Source: Branchiostoma floridae (taxonomy: Eukaryota; Chordata; Leptocardii; Amphioxiformes; Branchiostomatidae). From it: a stretch of DNA of 64,000 bases. The DNA is taken from contig NC_049981.1 of the NCBI RefSeq assembly GCF_000003815.2, positions 16,277,921 through 16,341,920 of the forward strand. Reading direction: 5' to 3'. Position 1 is the first letter of the stretch; each line of letters opens with the position of its first letter. Position numbers and translations under genes: made by a program. Below, in pieces: positions 48,151 through 58,800 of this stretch. Under the pieces are notes generated by a model. The model was not told the DNA's origin and made no database searches. It saw only the letters and a list, made by a program, of their open reading frames with translations.

Positions 48151-48260
48151 AGGGCTGGGTATCGGTACAGCGTACCGGTACAAAACCGGTTTTTCTTATT
48201 GGACCGGTCCAGAAAAACCGGACCTGAAAAAATTTGGTGCACCGGATGTTGGACCGATTA
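48150..48260 (+). repeat. ACCGGT-rich repeat
   Basis: GGCTGGGTATCGGTACAGCG followed by TACCGGTAC, ACCGGT, GGACCGGTCC and ACCGG repeats in about 100 bases, several of them palindromic. Non-coding, just upstream of the Rab gene. Confidence 0.55.
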
Positions 48261-48728
48261 GAAAATTAACAGATTATTTTATCAGGCATATACACGTTTT
48301 GGCGCTTGCAGGTGGAAGAAAATAACAAGAGTGAAGTAGAGTAGAGTTTATAGTAATTTCTACCAAGTTTTACAGCCAATCGTACAGGTGCAGTTAGCGT
48401 TGAAGGATTTTAAAACACCAGTGTAAGTCTAATACTCCACCAAACAGATCTCTTTCCTTAACAGCCATTAACGTTCTGAGTTTAAAGTCCGGGTTTTATA
48501 GGGGCCCACATACAACCTTCAGAAAATGTCTAAGAAACGTTTTAAGTGGCATCATACGTGGTTAGTGTTTTTTTTTTCAAATTAAGACTTTCAGATAACG
48601 ATTTGTTTAATACCAGAGTCACCGTGCTCTTGTTTGATACGAGAGTATATTTTTCTGTTTTGTGGGTTCGGTTTCGTCTCTGGCTTGCGTCATTTCGTCT
48701 TTTACACCAACCCAGTGTGAAAACAAAC

Positions 48729-50966
48729 ATGGCCGCCGCTCCAGCAGACGAACCGCCGGTCTTCAAAATCCTGGTGTTAGGCGACATCGACGTCGGAAAA
48801 ACATGCTTTATACACCGATTCTGTGGGGGAGGATTTCTAGAGAGCTACATTTCAACTATTGGTGAGCCCCAAACCCATACTTTTCGCGTAAATGGACAGA
48901 AATTCCGACACCCTTATGTGTGTTGACATAACTTTACCAGGGCTTATCTGACAATGCAAACTCGTTTCTTTATTTTGTGTCATTTTTGCAGCAATAACAG
49001 TTTGTTCTAGTCTCACAGAGGTCAGGAATTGACCACAGAAGTCTCAAGTAGTTGACAATCTGACGGAAAGATGTGAAATGTTGTTAACGTTACATGATTG
49101 CCAAACACCCCATAAAATTCGACTGCAAATTATTTGTGTAACGTTAACGTTGTTTACGTTTATTTACCCAAAGCACACTCAGAAGGCTGATGTGATTTAT
49201 ATTCAAGTCAGTCAGTTCCTTACGAAACAAAATACGGAAATTTTATTACCAGGTTACTATCAATGTATTAGCACAGGTTATCAGAAATAAGTAAACAAAA
49301 ATAGCAGAAATGTAACGTTACGTACAATGGTTGATAATCACATGGTTTACCGGTTCCTCATGTCATGCAAGTTGATGTCATGTAATTAACGTTAATTCTT
49401 AAACAGGACATGTTTGTGAGAGCTAAAATTGCACACACCTCAAGTATTACATGGATTCCATCTAGAAGTATGCAGGCCCCAGCTGGCAAATCTACAGCAT
49501 TGACATAACACATTACAGTAACTGAAATTATTTTTACTGAAATTATAACATACAGTACAAAATAATACGTATTTCAGTATACTGTCAGCGTGTGTTTGTA
49601 ACTTGTTAGAGTATTGAAATGATACAATAGTGACATAAAACAATAAACCCGAACTGAAACGATGCTGGACTAAGATTCGGACAGAAACATTACAGTACTA
49701 GTATAAATGTTACAGTATTGTACCCAAGAGGAGGGGTGCAGTTTGTCAGGCTAACCTAATCTTGTCAGTTAGAATATTTTACAGGATGTTATTTCAAAAT
49801 ACATTATGCAGAGTGAGTAGGTGTGTAAGTGTAGACGTTGCATTTCTTGAACCCTTGCTAGTACAATGTACATGGTAACAAACCATTGTGGAAGGAATCC
49901 GCTGTTTAACGTCACTGATAACAATGTGTGTTTTGGCGGGCCACAAGGGCTGATTTAACTAAAGATTTGTCAAGAGCTGCACCTGTTTAACTCTAATGCA
50001 GTTGAAGTCTTTATTGTATATATTGTATTTGAATATCTCAATTGTACCTGAATATTTTCCAGGTTGTTTGTTTTAAGATGAATAAGGTCTTGATTTTAAA
50101 CACACATTAGGTAGGTCTTTATACAGCTGCTACCACTCAAAAGTACCTTTGACATTTATTCAAATCTCCAAACAGATGTACATGTATAGTAGGGTGGAGC
50201 TCAGAGTTTAAGGCATGCTTTGAGGCTTGCTTTTTAGGGTTCGCTTAAAAGGCTGGGCTGTCTACCAGGCCAGGCTACCTGGCCTGTCTACCTGGCCTGG
50301 CTATCACGTCAGGCTAATCAGATCCCCCCATTCACAGCCCCATCATATGGCACTCAGCCAAAATAGCTGATTGGCAGGCATAGTAATTGCTAATCTCCAA
50401 CACTGTCCTGAGTGAGTGACCTGAGGTTGACCTGTCCACTGGCTGGACCCTTCGGGAATGTGTCTGGGAGGCCTTCCTTGCAGCGTGTCAGGAACACATT
50501 CAAGTACTGCACCAGTACTGTGTTGGGTAAATGCTTTAGGGTGTTAGACCTAGAAAACAGAGGTCCTGGGTTCAAATCTATATCTATTTAAATCTAAATC
50601 CTTCGACATGTCACAAAATCTGTGCTGTTTACAGTACTTTCCCCACTCCAAATTATACAAGGGGGTTGGAGAGATTGTTGGCAGTGGAAGGAGAGGATTG
50701 GGCTCTGTCCTGGACACAAAAATTGTGCAGTGGATAACAATCCACAGCCTCAAAAAGGCTATGTGAGTACCGAGATTGTATATGTCAACATGGCATACTA
50801 GCATAGAGAACAAGGAGGTGCATGTAATTATACCCCCTTGGTCAGTTCAAGTTTAGCTTTACAGTGATTTATCAATTTTATGCTCTTCCTTCTTGTTGCA
50901 CGAGCTGCACGTTCTAGAAGATAGATATTCAATAAGGAAACAAATTTCTGTTGCTGGCAAGCCCAT

Positions 50967-51004
<38 letters not shown>

Positions 51005-53697
51005 TCACACACACACACAAACATACACACACACAGTACTGGTACTTGTGTTCCTGGCTGCAAGGAAGGCCTCCCAGACACATTCCCGAAGGGTCCAGCC
51101 AGTGGTGGACAGGCCAACCTGGGGCCACTGGCAGTGTTGGAGATTAGCAATTACTATGCCTGTCAATCAGCTATTTTGGCTGAGTGCCATATGATGGGGC
51201 TATGAATGGGGGGATCTGATTAGCCTGACGTGATGGCCAGGCCAGGTAGACAGGCCAGGTAGCCTGGCCTGGTAGACAGCCCAGCCTTTTAAGCAAACCC
51301 TTGCTTTTTAATACTTCCTTCTTTCACTATGCACCAACTTGCATCTGCTTGGAGATAATACAACAGCCATTGGTTGAATGTATAATCAATTCTGTAAATA
51401 ATATCTTAATACATACCATTGAATGTCATTATTGATGATTATTTTCATTTGTATTTCAGGCATTGACTTTAAGGAGAAAATGGTCAAATTGGATGGTGAA
51501 CCATACAAGTTGCAGATATGGTATACCTACTTAGTTTCTTTTATTATGATAATACATAATCTTAATCTTATGTCTAAATCATAAACATTGAATTCAGCTT
51601 CTGCTACCATCACTTAGTCTAATAGACTAGTAAGAAATAGTAATCGTTCAAAGTGTTCATATGTTATAAGTTGAACTTGATTAAAGTTTGATACATTAGA
51701 ATCTATTACCATAACTGTGTTTCAGGGACACTGCAGGCCAGGAAAGATATCGTACCTTAACTACAGCATACTACAGGGGAGCTACGGTAAGTCTTTTTTA
51801 AATTGTATTTCACAATCTAGATAGATAATGTATGTTTACTGTTTTGGGTATTGGTGCAGGCATCTCTTTTTTCACTGTTGGCTTTTACTGTTGGATGTCA
51901 TAATCAACTCTCTCTGCCACAGTTTTATTTTGTAACTCACGTACTGACAGGCTGTCTAAAATCTATGTTCTTTCTTCTAACAACTACATTTTCACAAACT
52001 AGAATAAATGTATGTACAATGTCACGTAGCTATAGCTCTTCAGTTTGAAGTCTATTTCATGCTGACATTGTGATTTTTTTATTGCTATATGGTGGCATTA
52101 AAGTTAGAATCTGAATATCTTTCTTGTTTACTCTACAGGGAATCTTACTGATGTATGACATAACAGGGGAGACATCTTTCATCGACCTGGCAAAATGGTT
52201 GAGAAATATTGAACAGGTAAGTAATGGCTGAATCTGAGATCACTGTCAATAGGTCACACATTGTTAACTTACGGTAGTCACCTCCATAATCTTGGGTTCA
52301 CACAGGGGATTAGATACACACACAGTAGATCCCAGGTTACTTACACCCCTTCCACTCAAGCTGTAAACCATTTGATAACTGTTACATTTATTGTGTGTTT
52401 TGTACAACTATTATTTTCTTTCCTCAGAATTCATCCACAGATGTACAGTTATTACTGGTAGGAAACAAGTGTGACATGGAGAACAGAGTGGTAGAGCTGG
52501 CAAGAGCACAAAAGGTACGGGACTTTTGTTTTTGGCACTTACTAGGCCTGGAGCTTTGTGAGCTCAAGAGCAAAACAAAACATTCCAACTATCGTTACTA
52601 TGCAAGAATCTTTCAGTTTGATTTGAATGTATGCCGTAGGAAATGTTTGGGGTTCATATAGGGGTGTTCCAGATTAACATTCAAAAAGCGTTTTGGGTGA
52701 GGGTATTTAGAGCACTATCACATGCAGCTGTTGTTTATTCATGTTTCAAATAAAGTTGCTCTCCAGTTAAATGCGACCAACAATACGGTATATCATGTAT
52801 ACACTGAGAATCACTTGTCAGTATATTTTACATGGTGAGAAAAGTCGACCTGATGGCCAATTTGTTGTTATCTGAACCTTCGTAGAAGGAACATTGTATA
52901 AGTTATGATGCTACATTTCTTCTTCTTCAAGCAAAGAAGGTCAATGACCTACCCCAGACAGCTGTCACCATGGTTACTGGAGTGTGTCAGACACCCTGTG
53001 GTGTCAGATTACACAATGTAGCAGGTGGCAGGTAGAAGAGAGTTATTATAAGGGGCTGGTCATTATACACTATGAATATGTTTGAATCAATGTAATAATC
53101 AGAGCAGTTGTGTGCTGGCTAGACCAAGTAATTTAAAAGATAAAAACATTATTTCTTACAAATGGTACCTTTCTTACCTCTTTAAATTTTTTGTTTCTAT
53201 CCCTTTTGTTTTGACCAGCTTGCAGAGAGCTTTGACCTGGAGTTGATAGAAGCCAGTGCCAAGGAAAATATTAATGTGGAGGAGGTAAAAAAAAAGAGTA
53301 TTACAGTAATAGTACCTTTAATAATTGGATTTGTAATGTATTAAATATTTTTAAATAAAACAATTTTAAAACTTTCAGAAACTTTATGTTACAAGAATGA
53401 GTGTTTTTCAATTTCTTTGTACATTACACTAGACTCTAAAAATAGTGATAACGACTTAAGTGTGAAACAAATAGAGATATAGACTCTGTTCGACAATTGG
53501 ATTATGTTTACATGATTATGAATTTCAGAATGTTTTTTGAATCCTACCTTTTCCAGGCATTTCTAGCATTGGCAAAGAAAATGAGTGAATCGAGATCACG
53601 GAAACTGTCACGAAAACACAGCGCTCGTGATGTCATCAGATGGGACAAGCTCGACCAATCAGATGAAGAGTTGAAGAAGAGCAGTTGTAGTTGCTGA
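48729..53697 (+). CDS. Rab3-like small GTPase
   Basis: Seven exons join in phase: 48729-48861, 51460-51520, 51726-51786, 52139-52216, 52428-52514, 53219-53284 and 53557-53697, giving 208 residues. All guanine-nucleotide motifs are present: P-loop GDIDVGKT (18-25), switch 1 YISTIGIDF, WDTAGQE (65-71), NKCD (124-127) and EASAK (151-155). The C-terminus ends CSC, a double geranylgeranylation signal of CXC type. Matches such as QERYRT.TTAYYRGA, LLVGNKCDME and the KMSES segment point to the Rab3 neighbourhood (regulated secretion), but an invertebrate-specific Rab paralogue is possible. Ile20 in the P-loop replaces the more usual Ser or Asn. The ATG has a good context (AAACATGG). Intron 1 is 2.6 kb and carries a large inverted repeat. 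Confidence 0.92.
50520..50775 (+). repeat. tRNA-derived SINE, diverged copy
   Basis: A B-box-like GGGTTCAAATC near 50570 follows GAGGTCCT. The body CAGTGGATAACAATCCACAG then CCTCAAAAAGGC matches the SINE at 15391. Confidence 0.55.
50971..51035 (+). repeat. (CA)n microsatellite
   Basis: CACACA tract of about 65 bases with TTCACA and AACATA interruptions in Rab intron 1. Confidence 0.9.
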
Positions 53698-55882
53698 TCT
53701 TCCATCCCAAGTGCACCTAAGCTAATTGTCCTGCATTTTCACCTAACACCCGGGGCAAGAGCCCTCATTGTTGAATATACATTATCTAAACTATACAGTA
53801 TCAGCTACTGTATACCTTAACTGAAATTCAGCAGAAAAATTTTCAATACAAAAATTGGACTCACCCTTAACTCTGCAACTAACTCCAGTTTTCTTCACTC
53901 TGCTCCTATGATGTCACATTTGCAGTAGAACACATGCCATGTGATTGTATCAATAGAAATGAAGCTTATGTATGTTGGTCAGGAAAACCAGTAACTTTAT
54001 AAAGACCTTAATATTGTGCCATGCTTTTATGTCATTGGGTATGTTTTATGCTTTGATTTCCTTTCCAACATATGCCCTTATGAACCACAGCAGGACAACT
54101 TATGATGTTGCACAGAATCCACTTTAGGTTTGTGTGATTTTGCCGTGAAGAATTAGATCAGTATCAGGGAATGTCAGGTTGAGCATTAAGACTGTATGCA
54201 CTGGTTTTATTGTTTCCTATGCAGTGATATTTGTTGCATGTGGAGTTTGAAGACACAGTGACACTGTATATTTTGATGAAATTTAACAAGTCTTTTACTT
54301 CGTTTATGAAGGTTAGACATCCAGGTAAGCAATATTTAAATACAATTCAATCTCTATTGAAGTCTTTTACTTCATTTATTTATTGTTTTGCTAGAGTGTC
54401 TGTCTCTTCCTCTTTTTATATTTATATTTGATATGTTTTCTTTTTTGCTTATACATGTACTTCTGACAAAACGTATGTATTTGCGCACATAATTGTTATC
54501 ATTGAAATATCTTAAGAACGTAACCAAGTATGTGATTTCTTCCTGTGCACCCATCTATACACCTGACTGGTAACAGCATGACTGGATGTTAGATTGTATT
54601 TGATCTAGAATTCAAATTGTGAAAAAAGTTTTCCAGTAGAAGGTAGTTCATTGTTATATATTTTTTTTCATTTTATACAAAATACATGTCGTCAACATGA
54701 CCAATCATGTTTTTGATTTGTAAGTTTGACTTAAAGTTCTTAATTCAGTTAGCATGTCAACATTAAACCTCCAGCAAATCATATTAACTTGAAAATATCA
54801 GAACTTTTATTCAATTCTTATGAATTGTTTTACCTAATGTTATATCTTGAGCATTATCCAAATGAAATGAAAATGTATGTACTTATAATATTGTATGATG
54901 TCCCAAAGAGCCCTTAGACCAAAGGATAACTGCTTCCAAGAGATTTAAGGTATTTTCTGTGTGTTTGAATAAAGTTTGAGTTTCAACTTTGTGGGTTTTA
55001 GGTTTGTTTAATATTGGCTGTTGTTGATCTAAATGAAGTTGTCACAGAAAGTACATGTATGACATTATTCATCCTACCACTTGTAAAATGAGCTGTATTG
55101 TGCCTTAGTTATGTCCAACTAAAGATTTAGGTACTGTATAAGAAAAAAATCCCTCTTCAGTAGAGTAGAACGTGTTATCAAGAACAGTATTGTAGCATCC
55201 TCACTAGCTATAAACCAATGCCTGGAGTTAGATATGCACAAGCTATGTGACAGGTTGTTCATTGTAACATATCCAGCTATCGCCATATGCCTGCAAAGGG
55301 CTGAACAATATAGAATAGGTGACTTCAATGTCTTAATAACATAAACACCTATAACAGAAACACTCAGATAGTCAAAGCATTTTCAACTGACACAAGCTCA
55401 TACAACACCTGCTGGTGTAAACAGATGTTGAGAATTTTATTGGAAGCCCTGACAGTCCTTTTTGTGCAATACAACATTTATCTTGAGAATGTTTACTAAG
55501 TGTCATCAGACATTGCAAAAACTAGATCACCCATAGGTGTGTAGTATTGCTGGTAATGTCTGCATACACATGGAAGGATTATGTCTTCTTTTCACAGCTT
55601 CTATCCTCAAAATGTAAGACAACATTTGTTAGATTGTGCAGAAGTTCTGGTGTATCTGTTATTTAATAACCGATAATAAGAAATATTGGAATGTCAAGTG
55701 AGCTCTTCTAATTCTGCAATCAACATCATTAAACAAGAATATCAAGAAAAATTCAGCTAAATGGACACATTGGTAGTGCATTGTATATAACCCCTTAGTG
55801 TTGGTTCTAAGCAGTGATGTTGAATGGCTGTCAGCAATCTTCTTTGACTTCTGTGGGAGTTCAGCCAAGACTTGAGTCCTGG
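53698..55882. other. Rab 3' UTR and convergent intergenic region
   Basis: No coding signal. AATAAA at 54968-54973 (TTTGAATAAAGTTTGAG) may end the Rab transcript. TTTATT at 55436-55441 reads AATAAA on the minus strand and may serve the aldo-keto reductase. Confidence 0.45.
54968..54973 (+). promoter_or_regulatory. Candidate polyadenylation signal for the Rab gene
   Basis: AATAAA about 1.27 kb after the Rab stop codon, followed by a T/G-rich stretch (GTGGGTTTTAGGTTTG) that fits a downstream element. Confidence 0.4.
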
Positions 55883-58800
55883 CTAAGCCCTGGCAGCCAT
55901 GGGCTCCTCACTGGGCTTCTTGATGAATGGATAGAACTTGTGCTTTTTCACCCTGAAACCCAAACCAAGATCATATTTCCAAACTGATGCCCTACTGGGT
56001 AGTTTCCCCTTGGTGCATTACCTACCAACCGTGACAGATTTGTTGGTATTATCTTCTACCTCAGCAGTGTGCAGGCTAGCATGGATGATCAAAAATGAAT
56101 TATTTATCCTTTGCCAAGGAGGTCATGCCTTTTAAGGCACTGCCATTTCCGGTTTTAACATCTTGTATTCTGAACCAGCCGTAGTCGTGATATTAGAGTG
56201 TTGAAGAGTAAGGTATGAGGTCATGGAACTCTAGTTATTGATACTTACGACTCATAGCGCAGGGCACGCCAGTTCTTGTTCAGCACATCCAGCCTGGTCA
56301 TGTCGTCGTCACTCAGCTTGAAGTCAAAGATCTGAAGGACAAACATAATATTACAATTGAAGTTTTCAACTGTTTGCATAAATTATGTAAAAGAGTAGTA
56401 TTTTTTAAACAAACTTTAAAGCTTTCTTTCCAACACAAGAAAAATCTACACAAACTAGATTGAATTCCCAAATTCATTCCTTTGATGTCCTTCCTGATGC
56501 GAGGCTTTATCGAAACCAGAAACCTTTGGCTTTTCCAGCTCATCTCTTCATAACCTCCTTAAAGAATAGTCCAAGAATAAACCCTTCTGTTACAGTCTAA
56601 TCCAAAATGGTTATTCTAGCTGAAACTGTGTGATTGTTGTTACCTCTGTATTCTCCTTGATTCTGTCTGGGTTGGAACTTTTGGGAACCACTGAGATCCT
56701 CTGCTGCACAAGGTAACGCAGGATGATCTGGACAAAGTACAAGTGAACTGATAATGACAAACACATGACTTTTTGTGCAAAATGATATCTATTTTACATT
56801 GTATAAGCGAATATACTTGACACCAGCCACCTCAAAAATGTACAATCTGAAGTCAAAACAAAAAACTCCAGAATTATCCTGCTGACCTGAGCAGGGGACT
56901 TCTCATAGCTCTCTGCCAAAGCTTTGATCTCTCCATCATTCAGAAGTCGTGGGTCATCGTCCTTACGGCTGAAACAAACACATCCACATAGTTGACCTTA
57001 AATCACTTAATATGTGATGCACATTTTTTAGACTTCAGACATTGAATTGATACTCAATGGAACATAAGGGTTGTCAACTCTTATTTTGGTTGGAGACTAA
57101 ACTGTGTCTGGAAGGATATCAGAGTATGCGGCCTAACCAGCATCAGTCTGTAGGATAGGGATGCTTGTAATAGCGTTATGAAGATTAGCTGACTGCTGCC
57201 CACCCATGTCAGGGACCCTACCACCAGTATAATCAAATACTAGAGACTAACTAAGAACTAAGGAATGCATTGATGAAAGTTTAAAATCGTCTCACTTCAA
57301 TCATGGCACCATAAGTAGGCTCCACCCATGAGGTGTTACCAAAAACTCTGATTTGGTCGTTTGTTTTCTGGACAAAATGAAAAGTGTTTATGCTTACATG
57401 GGGCTGTCAGGTGCACCAAAAGAGCTGAAGGCAGTGACGGCAATCTGATGGTCCTTACAGAACTTCACCATCTCCTCCTGGGATAGGTACGGATGCAGCT
57501 CCATCTGGGAAGGAACAAGTTTTCTTCAAGGAGTTAAGACTTCATCTTAAGTTAAGAGGGATTTTCATTAAAACACCTAAGGGATGGCACAGGATTGTAT
57601 AAGGCAGGGAAGGTACAGTATAGTGCAGGGTGGGAGAAAGCACATGAAGAAAACAACACATTTTCATCAGCAGGGCAATGCGACTTGTGGGAGGATGGGA
57701 TTGAGGGTAAGACAAAATTCACAGTGGTGTATTCTGTATCCGGATGAGGAGTGGCACAAAGGATAGTACGGGGTGGGAGGTCGTCATTCAGCACCAATGA
57801 ATTAGGAGGGTGCAGGATAGAGGTTGGAGAAAGGTCCTTCAGTACTAAGGTAAGGGACAGTATGGAATGTAACAGGATTGGATGGTCTTTCAGCACTAAG
57901 GAAAGGGATGGTCTATAATACTACAGGATGGGATGGTCTTGCAGTACCAAGGGAAGGGATAGTACAGAAAACTACAAAATGGGGATGGTTCTTCAGCACT
58001 AAAGAAAGGGATGGTATAGAATACTACAGGATGGGGTGGTCTTTCGGTACTTAGGGAATGGATAGTATAAAATATTACAAGATGGGGATGGTTCTTCAGC
58101 ACTAAGGAAAGGGGTGGTATAAAGTACTACAGGATGGGATGGTTCTTCAGCACTAAGGAAAGGGATAGTATAGAATAATACAAGATGGGGATGGTTCTTC
58201 AGCACGGAAAGGGATGGCATAGAATACTACAGGATGGGATGGTTCTTCAGCACTAAGGAAAGGGATAGTATAGAATGATACAAGATGGGAATGGTCCTTC
58301 AGCACTAAGAAAAGGGACGATACAGAATACTGTAAATGCATATAAGTTTGCGGGGATTTAATTTCGCGGTAGCGGGAAGAAGGACCTTTCGCGATGGATT
58401 CAAGTTCGCGGTAACACCTTAGACTGCAGTCTAATACCATAATAGAAAAATATTTGCGGTTTTTTTAAGTTCGCGGTGAAGTGGTCAACGCGAAAACCGC
58501 GAACATTAATCCACCGTGAACATTTCTGCATTTACAGTATTACAGGATGGGGTGGTCTTTCAGCACTAAGGAAAGGGAAGGTACAGAATACTACAGGATG
58601 GGGATGGCTTTTCAGCACTAAGGAAAGGGATGGTACAGAATACTACAGGATGGGGATGGTCTTTCGGAACTAAGGAAAGGGATGGTACAGAAAACTATAG
58701 TATAGGGATGGTCCTTCAACACTATAGAATAGTACAGTATTGGGATGTTAAGGTAGTACTAAGGTTGGGAAGGTAGCAGTATAGTAGTTAGTGCAGGGGT

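Larger units (their letters stand above)
50236..51301. mobile_element. Large inverted repeat with SINE and (CA)n in its centre
   Basis: The left arm of about 50236-50524 and the right arm of about 51031-51301 are reverse complements over some 245-290 bases (GGCCTTCCTTGCAG against CTGCAAGGAAGGCC, GGCTGGGCTGTCTACC against GGTAGACAGCCCAGCC). The spacer of about 500 bases holds a SINE-like unit and a CA microsatellite. The outer arm ends are rich in CCAGGCCAGG/CCTGGCCTGG. Nothing in it codes. Sits in intron 1 of the Rab gene. Confidence 0.75.

Noticed and set aside
50859-51205. Cys-Val and His-Thr-rich frames
   Set aside because: Translation of the (CA)n tract inside a Rab intron.
57552-58440. 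Minus-strand frames with FYTIPF-type repeats
   Set aside because: Period equals the 51-bp minisatellite; chance open frames in an intron.
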